Part shown: piece by piece, positions 54,233-64,000 of the stretch | Layout of the letters: each line of letters opens with the position of its first letter | Position numbering within the stretch: position 1 is the first letter of the stretch | NCBI RefSeq assembly: GCF_004762035.2 | Contig: NZ_SIJK02000012.1 | Location: 1-64,000, forward strand | Length of the DNA stretch: 64,000 nucleotides | Direction of reading: 5' to 3' | DNA from: Candidatus Chloroploca mongolica | Lineage (GTDB): Bacteria > Chloroflexota > Chloroflexia > Chloroflexales > Chloroflexaceae | Notes under the pieces: model-generated | Told to the model about the DNA's origin: nothing | The model's input: only the letters and a program-made list of their open reading frames with translations | Database searches by the model: none | Program-made: the position numbers and the translations under genes

Positions 54233-57200
54233 ATGGATACCACACTTGCCCTGACCTCTGCAACAGGCTGGGAGTTGCTCACACAGCTTGCCCAGAGCAC
54301 GCAACTTCAAACACCAGTACCTTCAGCCGACTATGCTGGTCGGCTTGTTGCGTTGCTGGCTCGCTATCTTCCTTGCTCGGCAGGTCGCCTTGAACTCTGT
54401 GAGCAAGGACGGGTCGTCGCTACCGCAGCCTGGGGTGCCGAGTTTGCGCCGTCTGAAGCCTCGACTCTCCTCGAGTGTGGTGCCGATGCTGAGTTGGTCG
54501 GGCAGTTGTTCCTCCATGAACACTACGGCGTTCTCCTCGAACCTGCGTTTCGTACCGCCCTCGCGGCGCAACTTGCCTTCTTGATCGCCTCCCAGCAACG
54601 CTTGCTTGCCTCAACTCAGATCGAGCAGATCTATGAAATCGCCGCCGCCAGGCTCAAACTGGTCGGTGATCGCGATCTCGTGACCCTGCTTCAGACATTT
54701 CTGGCCAGTGTTGCCTCCCTTCTACAGGTTGAGGCGGGCGCGATCTATACCGTTGACCCCGATGAAGGCCGCCTCAATTTGCTCGCCCTCGGGGCACGTG
54801 ATCTGCGCCTCACCACGAGTTTGCCTCTGTCTAGTGAAAACCTGATTGTTCAGGCCCTCCAGGGCATCCAAATTGGCACACTGACGCTTGACCTGTGTCG
54901 CACGACCCAGGCTCCTCCACAAGACCTTGCCCGGCCCGCGCTGGCCGTGCCGCTCAAGCATCAGGACGAACCTGTCGGTACCCTCGTCTTCCTCTTGAAG
55001 CATGCTCACGTTCCTTCCCGGCTCTTGCAGGCCGCCGACGTATGTGCCTCCCAGGTGATGCTGCTGGTGCGCAATGCCCGCCTCTTGAGCCATCAACAAC
55101 AGCGTGCCCGTGAGCTCTTCGTCCTCTATGAAAATAGTCAACAGATTACTGGCACTGGTCAACTTGACGGTATGCTCGCCCGCGCAACCGAGAATATTGC
55201 CCTTACCCTCAAAGCCGATATCTGTGCCGTGCATCTGGTCGAACAATCACCGCCCGATACCCTGCATACCATCAGTGTCTACAGTGACGACTCGACCCAC
55301 CACGCCGAGCGCAATGGGCGCTTTCCTACGACCCTGAAAGGGGCCAGGTTTATCCTCGCTCAAGTCGGTCGCGACGAGACGATGCTGATCGAAGATACGC
55401 AGGCAATCGCCGGGCATAATGATTTCGCCGCGATCCTCAGTGCCGCAGGCTGCCAGAGTGCGCTCGTCTTGACGCTGCGCGGTCAGGATCAGATCCTCGG
55501 GTTGATGACGCTTGGCTTCAACCGCCCCCGCCACCCTGTCTCGCCAACCGACCGCAATCTCGCACAGGTGCTCGCCGCTCAAGTTGCAACGGCTATTCTC
55601 AATCGCCGCCTCTATCTCGCTGCCCAGCAACGCGCCACCGAGCTTGAGTTGCTGCAGAGCATTAGTCAAAAGCTGACGGCAGAACTCTCGCTTGAAGAAA
55701 CGATCGAGGCGATCCTCGCCGGGGCCAAGGAACTTGCTCGTTTTAACGGTGCCCGGATTACGCTTGTCGATCAACGGGCGCAAGCGTTGCGCATCGGTGC
55801 GCAGTGGGGCCTCGACGAGGCACTCGCTGCGGCTGAGTTGACCACCTGGCTTTCACGTCATCAGCGTACCCTGCGCATTAGTGACCTCTCGCTCCTTCCT
55901 CCTCAACTCCGCGATCTGCATCTTTCAGGTGCTGTCAAACTCACTGACCAGGGGCCTGCACGATCGTATCTGGGGGTTCCGTTGCGCCTCCGCGAAGAAC
56001 TGCTTGGAACCTGTGAGTTGTTTGCGGTGCAACCTGGCGCTTTTACCGAAGATGATGCCCGCTTGCTCACGATTGTCGCTGGCTATGCCGCTCAGGCCAT
56101 CGCCAATGCCAGTCGCTATGAACAGGCTGATACCAGTCTCCAGGTTCGTATTGAACAGTTACGCGCACTCCAACGCGTCTCGAGTCAGCTTGCCTCCACG
56201 CTCGACCAGAAAGAAATCCTGCAGTATGTGCTCGATCAGGCCCTCAAGGTGACTAGGGCGAGCCATGGCTTGATCGCGCTCCGTAACACCGCTGATGATG
56301 ATGAGACGGCTGAACACTCATTGCTGCTCGATACGCTCGGGTTGGGTGACCAGCAAACCCCCGCCATCTATCGCGATGCCCTCGATACCACCGTACCACA
56401 GGTTCGGTCGGTCTATTTTATTGCTGAGGCGGTTGGGTTTGAAACGGCACGCCATGATCAATTAATCGGCACTCCTTTGCCTTTCACCGCAACCACGGCC
56501 TGGCGCGCCCTCGAACGACGTGAGCCCGAGTTCAACGATCGGTTGTCGGCTGATGAGTGGGTTCCTGAACACCTTGCCGACAAGCAGTCAGCCCTCGCAG
56601 CCCCTATTTTTTATCAGGCTGGGGTCTACGGGGTCTTGATCCTTTTTGCCCCCCGTTTGCGTGCGTTTGATTATGATGCCGTTGAGTTTTTACGTGCCCT
56701 GACCCACCAGGCCGCTGTTGGCATTGGCAATGCCCAGCGTTACGCCGAGTTGGAGCATCTCTACCGTACCCAAGAGACAAAAGCCGAGATCCTGAATAAT
56801 GTGCTCGAAATCGGTCAGGCCCTGCGCGGTGATCGTTCGCTTGAGAATCTGCTCGAACAGGTCGCGTATAGTGCCGTTGAGTCGGCCAATTATCGTAAGG
56901 CGCTCTTCTGTCTGACCAATCCCCAGCAACCTCGTCTGCTCACGCCGTTCGCCGCTGCGGGTATTCCACGCGATGTGCTTGCCTCAATGAAACAACTGGC
57001 GCTTGATGATCGCCTCGTGACCCGTTACCTCGAACCCCGTTTTCGTCTCGGACGCTGCTATTTCATTCCCGCTCAAGAAGCTCATGCAATCGAGCGTGAG
57101 TTTGAGACCAATATTTTCGCCTATCTGCAAGGTGATGACGAGCCCTTGCCCTCCGAGTGGCAAATGAGCGACCGCCTCTGCGTGCCCCTCTATGCAACTG

Positions 57201-60200
57201 ACGGCGATCTGCTCGGGGTCATGCTGGTGGCCGATCCGCTCGATCATCGCCGCCCAACCGAACGTACCGTTGAACCACTGGCAATCTTTGCTGACCAGGC
57301 CGCTATCGCGATCGAGAATGCCTGGCTTTTGCGTGATGCCGATGCCCGCGCCGACGAGATGACCGCCCTCTTTCAGGTTGGTACGGCCGCAACCTCAACC
57401 ACTGATCTCGATACCCTGCTCAATCGTGTCTATGCCGAGCTTACCTCTTTCCTTGGGGTGCCAAGTTTCTTCTTTGTGGCAAGCTATCACCACGAGACCG
57501 ACGACGTCTATTTCAATCTGTTTATGCAAGGCAACGAATTGGCCTATGCCATGCATAAGACCGTGGTGCCAAGATCGGGCCTGATTGAACTGGTGCTCCG
57601 CAATGGTGAACCACTGCTGATCGCGGATCTCTGGGCTGAACCAGCCTATCAGGCTCAGGCCGTGCATTATGCCGATGAAGCAGCGTCCATTCGTTCCTGG
57701 CTGGGGGTGCCGCTCGTTAGTCAGGGCCGCGCCATCGGTCTGCTCTGTCTGCAAGATGTGCAACCCCATGCCTTTGCCCAACCTGAGGTTCAGTTCCTTT
57801 CAACGGTCGCCAGCCAGCTTGCCATTGCGATCGAACGGGCAAGTCTCTTCGATGAACGCGAACGCCGCCTCGCCGAGCTTGATGTGATCAATCAGATTGG
57901 CCACGTTACCAGTTCAACCCTCGATCTCCAGATGATGCTTGAACAGGTCTATGATCACCTGAAGAGTTTCCTGTCACTCGATTCCTTCTTTGTCTTTATC
58001 TACTATGAAGAAGAGAATCGTATCACCCTCTCGATTGAAGTTGATGATGAGATCTTGACGTTCGATGATCATTGGCGTACCCCCAGTCCAACGAGTTTGA
58101 CCGCACGGATTATTCAGACCCGTAGCCCCCTGCTCTTCCACGATCTCCGTCAGGAAGAGATGGACGAGAACTTCAACCCGGTTACCTTTGGTACCGAACG
58201 CGTCTCGGCCTCATGGCTGGGGGTGCCGTTGCTCGTTGGCGAGAGCAGTGTTGTCGGTGTCATTGCCGTCATGAGTTATAGCCCCGGGTTGTATGGCCCG
58301 CGTGAACGCTCCTTCTTGACGACGGTAGCTAATCAACTCGCCCTCGGTGTCCAGAATGTACGCTTGCTCGAACAGGCCGAGGCCCAGGTTGACCAGTTGC
58401 AACTCGTCAATCAGGTGTCGTTCCTGGCTAGTGCCGAAACCCAGGTCCAGGCGATCTATCAACTCGTGGTCGATGCAATGGCTCAGGCTACCCGGGTCGA
58501 TCAGGCCCGACTGGTGATCTATGACCGCGAGGCTGGGGTTGCCTATGCTGTCGCTGAACATCGAGCCAGTGGCGTTCTTGATCAGATCCGCATTCCACTG
58601 CGCGATAGCCCTTCCGTTGATTGGCTCGATCAACACCGCGAGCCGCTGGTTGCCCTTGATGCGCAGCATGATCCACTCTTTGTCCTTTCTCATGCTACCT
58701 TCCGTGAGCTTGATATTCGCTCGATTGCCCTCGTACCGCTTGTTGTCGCGGAAGAGGTAATCGGTGCCGTGGGCCTCGATTTTGTTGGCCGAGTCGGTGA
58801 GTTCAGTACCCAGCGCGTCAAGCTGTGCCATACGATCGCGAATCAGACCTCAACTGCGATTAGCCGCGCACAGGCGTTTGCCGCCGCAAGTGCGAGTGCC
58901 GAGGCCCTTGAACAAAAGGTGAAAGACCTCTCGACGGTGCTTGATGCCGCCGGGATCCTCTCCTCACTCTTGCGCGCCGATGAGGTGCTGAATAAACTGA
59001 TGGATCTGGTGAGCCGAAGCCTCGGTGTGGCTACGGTGGCACTCTGGATTATCAATGGTGAGGATGTCCTGGTACCAATCGCCATTGCGGGCATTCCCAT
59101 TGACCAACGCCAGAGTATGCGCGTTCCCGTCGGTGAAGGTATGACCGGACGCGTCGCCTCCACTCGCAAACCGCTCATTATTGATAATGTGGAACTCTCT
59201 GGCACGTCACTCTATCCAACCTACCAGCGCGAAAATCACCTCGTCTCCTATATGGGTGTGCCCGTCATCTATCAGGGCGAAACGATCGGTGTCCTCAGTG
59301 TGATGACGAACGCCGAACGTCATTTTAGTCAGGACGAACAGGCGCTTCTCTCAGGTCTCGCTGACCAGGCTGCAACGGCCCTGCAAACCGCCCGCCTCTT
59401 TCAGGAACGCGAACAGAACATTCACGAGCTCTCGACCATCAATACGATTAGCGCTGATGTCAATGCCACCCTCCAACTTGATGACCTCATTTCCCATCTC
59501 CACGAGGGTATTGGCAAGGTGCTTGATGTCCGTACTTCAATGGTGACTCTCTATGATGTCCCCACCAATACCTTTACCTGCCCCCTCGCCTATCATCAGG
59601 GCCTTCGTGTGCAGCCTACCGCCCAGATGCTCCGTGATGCGGTGAATGCCAGGGTTGTCCAGGCTCATCAGTCCCTCCTGTTTACGAGCCGCGATGACAT
59701 CCTGGCCGCTGGCTTGCTCCCGGAACCATTTGATCCCGCTCTGGTCGAGTATCCGGTCGAGTCGCTGCTGGTTGTGCCCATCCTCTTTGGCAATCAACCC
59801 CTCGGTGTGATCAATGTGCAGAGCTATGAACCACGTGCGTTTACCGAGGGCGACGAGCGTTTCTTGATGACAGTGGCGAATCAGGCCGCAGCCGCCATCA
59901 ATAATGCCCGCCTCTTTAGCGAAATGACGCGCAATGCCGAAGAGATGCAGACGCTCCTCGATGTGACCCGTAGCCTCGCAGGTTCCCTTGATCTCGATGA
60001 GACCCAGCGCCTCATTGCGTTCGGTGCGCTCGGGTTGCTCAATGCCGAGTTGTGCGCCGTGCTGCGCCTCGATGCCCACGGAACCATCGAACAGCAGGTC
60101 CTTGTTGATGCCTCTGGCCTCCGTGACGATCTCCATATCGACTTCCGCTTCCACGGTATGACGCATGCGCTGCTCGAACGGAATGCACCGCTCGCCATCG

Positions 60201-62167
60201 CCGATCTCCAGGCATTCGAAGATTCAAATCCCGATGCGCTTCGTCTCGGTATTCATAGTGTCGTCGGTACAGCGATTGGTCTGCACGATGAACGCCTCGG
60301 TGTGATCTGGATCGGGTTGTATCAACCTCACGAATGGTCGGCACAGCAAATTTCCCTGCTTGGCATCCTCGCGAATCAGGCCGGTCAGGCGCTCAAGAGT
60401 GCCCGCCTCTTTGAAGAGATCTCGAATCTCGCCGCCGATCTTGAGCATCGCGTGAAAGAACGTACCGCTGAGGTCGAACTCGCGAATCAGCAACTCTCTG
60501 AGGAAAAAGAACGCCTCGAGGCTGTCCATACCATTACGCTTGAATTGACAACCCAGCTTGATACGTCGATCATTCTGCGCGAATCCCTCGAGTCGATCTC
60601 GCTGAATCTTGGCGTCACACGCGGGTCGATTATGCTCCGCGATCCCGAAAACCAGGTGCTGATCTGCCGTGCTGTGCTCTTTGGCCTTGGTGATGCCCGT
60701 ACCGCGAATATCCCCCTCAGCCTTGGCGGCGGTGAGGGTCTCGCCGGCTGGGTGATGCAATACCACGAGTCGGTCAATATCCCTGATGTCCTCCAGGATC
60801 CGCGCTGGCAACAAGAACCCGGACGTGCTGATGATGTCCGCTCAGCCGCTGCTGTGCCTTTGCAAACCAGCGATCAGGCCCTTGGGGTGCTCGTGCTCTC
60901 GAGTACCCAGGTGAACTATTTTACCGACTCGCAGATGAATCTCCTTGGCACGATTGCGAGTGTTGTCGCAGCTGCCGTCTCGAATGCCCAGCTCTATAGC
61001 TATATTAATGATCTCGCAAATAGCAATGGCTTGCTTCTCGAAACCCAACGCGAAGAGAGCTCCAAACGCGCCGCTGTCTTTAGCTCGGTCAGTGAGGGCA
61101 TTATCGTGCTCGATCCCGACCAGTGCATTACCCTCTTCAATCCCGCAGCTGAACAGGTCGTCGAGGTTGCTTCGGACATGGTGCTTGGTCATCCGCTGAG
61201 TATCCTCGAACACCTCAACACCGATGATATGGCCGTGCAACGGCGTGCACGGGCGATCTTCCAGGCGCTCGCCAATGGCCTCAAACAGGTGGAGTTGCAT
61301 CAGCAGATCTACTCAACTTCGATTGATCTCACCGATCCGACCCAGTTTATTGCGGCTAATCTGGCCCCCGTCATTGGTCCTAGTGGCGACCATTATGGCA
61401 ATGTCGCTGTGTTACGTGATGTGACCGGTGAAATCGAGGCCGATCAGGCGAAACGCCAGTTTATCTCGGATGTGAGCCACGAACTGCGGACGCCCCTCAC
61501 GGCAGTCAAAGGCTATGTGGATGTTCTGCTGTTGACCGCTGCGGATAGCTTGAATGAGGACCAGATTGGGTTTCTCCAGATTATCAAAAATAATACGAAT
61601 CGCCTCCGCGCGCTGATTGACGATATTCTGGAATTCTCGCGCCCCGACTCCAAGCGTAAACTCCAAATTAGTGATATTGATATTCCATCATTGATTAAAG
61701 AGGCTGTGCAGTCGTTGCTGCTCGAGGCCGAACATAAGCAGATGCAGGTCTCGCTTGATGTGCCCGACGATCTGCCGCTCGTGATGGGCGATCAACGCCG
61801 CATTAGCCAGGTCTTCTTCAATCTCTTCTCGAATGCCGTCAAGTACACCTTTGAAGGCGGGCGCATCCACGTCCGGGCCTTCCTTAATCCAGGTGGCATG
61901 CTCCAGATCGAAGTCGAAGATACTGGCGTCGGCATGACCCCCGCCCAGCTCAAGAAACTCTTCCGTCCCTTCTACCGTGCGGATAATCCCCTCCGTGATA
62001 TCACCGGAGGCACCGGTCTCGGTCTGGCGATTGCCAAACAGATTGTGGAACAACACGGGGGCGAAATGTGGGTACCTTATAGCGAACCGGGACGCGGCAG
62101 TGTCTTTAGTTTTATTCTGCCCCTTGAACAGCCTGAAGCTGAGCAGACTGACGAGGACGCCACGTGA
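54233..62167 (+). CDS. Giant multi-GAF sensor histidine kinase (about 13 GAF-like modules)
   Basis: The 2644-residue cytosolic protein has about 13 GAF-like modules in series (residues ~1-2260). Each opens with a Leu-rich helix such as LEELLERVYDEL-like LNRVYAELTSFLGV and closes with a helix such as FLTTVANQLALGVQNVRLL. A coiled coil (NLAADLEHRVKERTAEVELA) precedes the last module. A PAS domain (~2280-2390), HisKA (SHELRTPLTAVKGYVDVLLL, His near 2414) and HATPase (FFNLFSNAVKYT, VEDTGVGM, GGTGLGLAIAKQIV) follow. The many GAFs would sense small ligands or cooperate in signal transfer; no bilin Cys or haem ligand can be assigned. No transmembrane segments are seen. Most known GAF kinases have 1-4 modules. 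TAGGAG lies ~16 nt before the ATG. Confidence 0.9.
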   Translation: MDTTLALTSATGWELLTQLAQSTQLQTPVPSADYAGRLVALLARYLPCSAGRLELCEQGRVVATAAWGAEFAPSEASTLLECGADAELVGQLFLHEHYGVLLEPAFRTALAAQLAFLIASQQRLLASTQIEQIYEIAAARLKLVGDRDLVTLLQTFLASVASLLQVEAGAIYTVDPDEGRLNLLALGARDLRLTTSLPLSSENLIVQALQGIQIGTLTLDLCRTTQAPPQDLARPALAVPLKHQDEPVGTLVFLLKHAHVPSRLLQAADVCASQVMLLVRNARLLSHQQQRARELFVLYENSQQITGTGQLDGMLARATENIALTLKADICAVHLVEQSPPDTLHTISVYSDDSTHHAERNGRFPTTLKGARFILAQVGRDETMLIEDTQAIAGHNDFAAILSAAGCQSALVLTLRGQDQILGLMTLGFNRPRHPVSPTDRNLAQVLAAQVATAILNRRLYLAAQQRATELELLQSISQKLTAELSLEETIEAILAGAKELARFNGARITLVDQRAQALRIGAQWGLDEALAAAELTTWLSRHQRTLRISDLSLLPPQLRDLHLSGAVKLTDQGPARSYLGVPLRLREELLGTCELFAVQPGAFTEDDARLLTIVAGYAAQAIANASRYEQADTSLQVRIEQLRALQRVSSQLASTLDQKEILQYVLDQALKVTRASHGLIALRNTADDDETAEHSLLLDTLGLGDQQTPAIYRDALDTTVPQVRSVYFIAEAVGFETARHDQLIGTPLPFTATTAWRALERREPEFNDRLSADEWVPEHLADKQSALAAPIFYQAGVYGVLILFAPRLRAFDYDAVEFLRALTHQAAVGIGNAQRYAELEHLYRTQETKAEILNNVLEIGQALRGDRSLENLLEQVAYSAVESANYRKALFCLTNPQQPRLLTPFAAAGIPRDVLASMKQLALDDRLVTRYLEPRFRLGRCYFIPAQEAHAIEREFETNIFAYLQGDDEPLPSEWQMSDRLCVPLYATDGDLLGVMLVADPLDHRRPTERTVEPLAIFADQAAIAIENAWLLRDADARADEMTALFQVGTAATSTTDLDTLLNRVYAELTSFLGVPSFFFVASYHHETDDVYFNLFMQGNELAYAMHKTVVPRSGLIELVLRNGEPLLIADLWAEPAYQAQAVHYADEAASIRSWLGVPLVSQGRAIGLLCLQDVQPHAFAQPEVQFLSTVASQLAIAIERASLFDERERRLAELDVINQIGHVTSSTLDLQMMLEQVYDHLKSFLSLDSFFVFIYYEEENRITLSIEVDDEILTFDDHWRTPSPTSLTARIIQTRSPLLFHDLRQEEMDENFNPVTFGTERVSASWLGVPLLVGESSVVGVIAVMSYSPGLYGPRERSFLTTVANQLALGVQNVRLLEQAEAQVDQLQLVNQVSFLASAETQVQAIYQLVVDAMAQATRVDQARLVIYDREAGVAYAVAEHRASGVLDQIRIPLRDSPSVDWLDQHREPLVALDAQHDPLFVLSHATFRELDIRSIALVPLVVAEEVIGAVGLDFVGRVGEFSTQRVKLCHTIANQTSTAISRAQAFAAASASAEALEQKVKDLSTVLDAAGILSSLLRADEVLNKLMDLVSRSLGVATVALWIINGEDVLVPIAIAGIPIDQRQSMRVPVGEGMTGRVASTRKPLIIDNVELSGTSLYPTYQRENHLVSYMGVPVIYQGETIGVLSVMTNAERHFSQDEQALLSGLADQAATALQTARLFQEREQNIHELSTINTISADVNATLQLDDLISHLHEGIGKVLDVRTSMVTLYDVPTNTFTCPLAYHQGLRVQPTAQMLRDAVNARVVQAHQSLLFTSRDDILAAGLLPEPFDPALVEYPVESLLVVPILFGNQPLGVINVQSYEPRAFTEGDERFLMTVANQAAAAINNARLFSEMTRNAEEMQTLLDVTRSLAGSLDLDETQRLIAFGALGLLNAELCAVLRLDAHGTIEQQVLVDASGLRDDLHIDFRFHGMTHALLERNAPLAIADLQAFEDSNPDALRLGIHSVVGTAIGLHDERLGVIWIGLYQPHEWSAQQISLLGILANQAGQALKSARLFEEISNLAADLEHRVKERTAEVELANQQLSEEKERLEAVHTITLELTTQLDTSIILRESLESISLNLGVTRGSIMLRDPENQVLICRAVLFGLGDARTANIPLSLGGGEGLAGWVMQYHESVNIPDVLQDPRWQQEPGRADDVRSAAAVPLQTSDQALGVLVLSSTQVNYFTDSQMNLLGTIASVVAAAVSNAQLYSYINDLANSNGLLLETQREESSKRAAVFSSVSEGIIVLDPDQCITLFNPAAEQVVEVASDMVLGHPLSILEHLNTDDMAVQRRARAIFQALANGLKQVELHQQIYSTSIDLTDPTQFIAANLAPVIGPSGDHYGNVAVLRDVTGEIEADQAKRQFISDVSHELRTPLTAVKGYVDVLLLTAADSLNEDQIGFLQIIKNNTNRLRALIDDILEFSRPDSKRKLQISDIDIPSLIKEAVQSLLLEAEHKQMQVSLDVPDDLPLVMGDQRRISQVFFNLFSNAVKYTFEGGRIHVRAFLNPGGMLQIEVEDTGVGMTPAQLKKLFRPFYRADNPLRDITGGTGLGLAIAKQIVEQHGGEMWVPYSEPGRGSVFSFILPLEQPEAEQTDEDAT

Positions 62168-63000
62168 GTGCCATTCATCTTGACAATCGTCTGGTTCACT
62201 ACGAGGTCGTAGGACGTGGCCAGCCAATTATTTTCCTCCATAGCTGGCTCGGCTCGTGGCGTTACTGGGTCTCAACGATGGATCTTGTCTCCGAGCGCTA
62301 CCGTGCCTATGCCCTCGATTTCTGGGGCTTCGGTGAGAGCGATCGGCACGGCAGTCATTTCACGATTACCGATTATGTGCATATGCTCGGCCAGTTTATG
62401 GATCAGATGGGGATTGCCAAAGCCAATCTGGTCGGTCACGGACTCGGTGGCATGGTGGCGATTCGTGCTGCACGCGAGCAACCAGACCGCTTTTTACGCC
62501 TGATGACGGTCTCGACCCCGATGCAAGGCCATACCCTCGCCGATCTGGTCAAGCCAGGTACTTTTTCGCGCCTCCTCGGCAAGTCGAATCCGAGCAATGT
62601 CTGGTCGAAGTTGCTCCGCAGCATCCCTATCACTGATCCTGAAGTGCAACACGAACTGCTCGAAGATACCGAGGGCCTCAGTGAAACAGTGCTCGCCAGT
62701 GTGCAAGAATCACTCTTTGATACCGATCTCCGCTCAACCGTCAATGTGCTTGAGTGCCCCCTCTTGGCGGTCTATGGCGCCCAAGATAAGATTATTAATC
62801 TTGACCATATCATGTTTCTCAATCAACTCCATGATCGCCCGGTGCAGTTGCTGATTCTGCCCAGAGCTAACCACTTCCCCTTCCTTGAGCAAACGACAAC
62901 CTTTTCACGCCTGCTGCTCGATTTTCTCATCGCTGAACAGCAACCGGTGGAGATCAAGGAGGAATGGAAACGACGGGTCAATCAGCGCGAGTATCTCTAA
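62164..63000 (+). CDS. Alpha/beta-hydrolase fold protein lacking the nucleophile serine
   Basis: The 278-residue protein has the full fold: the oxyanion strand IIFLHSWLGSWRYW, ALDFWGFGESDRH, the elbow NLVGHGLGGMVAIRAA, a late Asp in VYGAQDKI and a His in PRANHFPFLEQ. The elbow reads G-H-G-L-G instead of G-x-S-x-G, so the nucleophile is missing, while Asp/His-like positions remain. Hydrolysis by the usual mechanism is therefore unlikely; it may bind a ligand or partner. It starts at a GTG that overlaps the giant kinase stop by four bases, so it is translationally coupled to it. Compared with ~270-300 in the family its length is normal. Confidence 0.85.
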   Translation: MSAIHLDNRLVHYEVVGRGQPIIFLHSWLGSWRYWVSTMDLVSERYRAYALDFWGFGESDRHGSHFTITDYVHMLGQFMDQMGIAKANLVGHGLGGMVAIRAAREQPDRFLRLMTVSTPMQGHTLADLVKPGTFSRLLGKSNPSNVWSKLLRSIPITDPEVQHELLEDTEGLSETVLASVQESLFDTDLRSTVNVLECPLLAVYGAQDKIINLDHIMFLNQLHDRPVQLLILPRANHFPFLEQTTTFSRLLLDFLIAEQQPVEIKEEWKRRVNQREYL

Positions 63001-63001
63001 T

Positions 63002-64000
63002 CTATGCCTGTACCGCGCTCCGCCGCATCGCATAGAGCATCATGCTCAGGACAATCAGGCCGAGACACAGCAGTGCCACCAGTTTTGCACTCGCTGGGAT
63101 GGCAAGCAAGGCGATAGCTCCAAAAACGGTGCTGAGGGTGTAGTAAATCAAGACGACCTGACGCTGTGACAGGCCCAGATCAAGTAGGCGATGGTGCAGG
63201 TGATCGCGTCCCGCATGGGCAGCCGAGTCGCCCCGCACCGTACGGCTCAGAATCAGCCAGGTCATGTCAATCAAGGGCAACCCCATCACGAGTAACGCGG
63301 TGGCTAGTTTGGCCCCACCAATGATGGCACTGACCCCCAGAATGTACCCCAGTGACATCGCGCCCACATCGCCCATAAACGTGCGTGCCGGGTGCATGTT
63401 AAAGGGTAAAAAGCCCGCACATGCCCCCGCCAGAGCAAGCGGCAGAAACGCAACCGTGTATTGTGGCGGCTCGAGACTTAGGGTGTGCAAGGCAAGAATA
63501 ACCCCGGCAATGAGCGTGATTCCCCCCGCCAACCCATCTAATCCATCCGTCCAGTTGACCATATTCTGCATCCCGACAATCCAGAAGACCGTGGCCCCAA
63601 TCGCAAGCCACGGACTCAGGTTATGCAGATGGATCTGTTGGAGAAAGGGGAAATTAAAGGCCGTCAGAATAATGCCCCGCGCCTCGGTGGCTTGCCCCAT
63701 CGCATCAGGATAGAGCGTCTGATCCCAGAGGTAGGGGCCAACCGCGATCAAAGCTGCCACGATATGCAGCACGAGACGGCGTCCGGCGGGCAGATTGCGC
63801 AGGTCGTCAATAAGGCTGACGACCGCCACGACGCTCAACCCCGCAAGCAAGAGCCCTAGCCGCATGCGTTCGGCTGAGGTGCGTTGCAACACAGGATCAA
63901 GCTGCTCAAAGGCAAAACTGGCGAGCAAGGCGATCGCAAAACCAGCAATCATCGCTAGGCCACCGACGGTTGGCGTCGCAATCCGATGCACATGGCGCGG
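63002..64000 (-). CDS. WecA/MraY-family undecaprenyl-phosphate glycosyl-1-phosphate transferase (5' truncated)
   Basis: About 332 residues of a polytopic enzyme are visible; the start lies beyond the right edge. It transfers GlcNAc-1-phosphate or MurNAc-pentapeptide-1-phosphate to a lipid phosphate at the membrane. The family start is seen as HRIATPTVGGLAM. Catalytic regions are MVNWTDGLDGLAGG (the N-x3-D-G-x-D-G-L motif) and MGDVGAMSLGYILG, with HLHHRLLDLGLSQRQVVLIYY near the end. The sequence has about ten hydrophobic helices. The Asp- and His-box spacing fits WecA-like GlcNAc-transferases rather than MraY, but this is not decisive. It is convergent with the hydrolase gene, 1 bp apart. Confidence 0.85.
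   Translation of the reverse strand, partial: PRHVHRIATPTVGGLAMIAGFAIALLASFAFEQLDPVLQRTSAERMRLGLLLAGLSVVAVVSLIDDLRNLPAGRRLVLHIVAALIAVGPYLWDQTLYPDAMGQATEARGIILTAFNFPFLQQIHLHNLSPWLAIGATVFWIVGMQNMVNWTDGLDGLAGGITLIAGVILALHTLSLEPPQYTVAFLPLALAGACAGFLPFNMHPARTFMGDVGAMSLGYILGVSAIIGGAKLATALLVMGLPLIDMTWLILSRTVRGDSAAHAGRDHLHHRLLDLGLSQRQVVLIYYTLSTVFGAIALLAIPASAKLVALLCLGLIVLSMMLYAMRRSAVQA

Overview
The window looks like a chromosomal piece of a Chloroflexota bacterium, most likely from the filamentous phototroph order Chloroflexales. This rests on recognised families and style, not on a marker gene: very large multi-GAF histidine kinases, LCP and CapA envelope proteins with Thr/Pro-rich linkers, a secreted beta-sandwich protein ending in IYLPIIGKFEEVQ, an archaeal-type prolyl-tRNA synthetase, a GlgE/TreS-maltokinase glucan cluster, and GC-rich palindromic intergenic repeats. 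No rRNA, tRNA, CRISPR array, prophage or transposase gene was found.

1-25 kb. A DUF4351 protein tail, a membrane PAS/GAF histidine kinase and carB are followed by an envelope/secretion block: a Gmad2-repeat lipoprotein, a secreted S9 peptidase, an LCP protein with a zinc-finger N-terminus, a NAGPA-like protein and a CapA-like protein. Next come a fused biotin carboxylase/biotin carrier protein, a GNAT acetyltransferase and proS. Facing proS is a three-gene set (LMW phosphatase, fructosamine-kinase family protein, RsmC-like methyltransferase) that could be a protein-deglycation operon. rpsA follows behind a long structured leader.

25-45 kb. Ornithine cyclodeaminase-family, UDP-glucose dehydrogenase and nadC genes are followed by a strong promoter and about 590 nt of gene-free, hairpin-rich sequence ahead of a small secreted protein. 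Then comes the glucan/trehalose cluster in one direction: glgE, treS-maltokinase fusion, glgB, a GH57 enzyme and treY. Together they can turn trehalose into maltose, maltose-1-phosphate and branched alpha-1,4-glucan, and re-cap glucan ends as trehalosyl groups. TreZ is not in the window.

45-64 kb. A dual cNMP-binding/ferredoxin protein diverges from a tungsten-type aldehyde:ferredoxin oxidoreductase gene, which is tightly packed with proB and uvrA. A second unit holds a left-handed beta-helix protein, a receiver/degenerate-GGDEF regulator, a 2644-residue histidine kinase with about 13 GAF-like modules, and an alpha/beta-hydrolase fold protein without its nucleophile serine. A WecA/MraY-like transferase runs off the right edge.

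Intergenic structure is unusually rich. Three copies (27.6, 37.9 and 45.5 kb) of a modular element keep similar flanks but carry different central hairpin stems. A 45-bp array near 43.8 kb is interrupted by a nested palindrome and supplies the C-terminal codons of the ferredoxin gene. Two convergent or gene-end regions carry 17- and 21-bp GC-rich tandem repeats.
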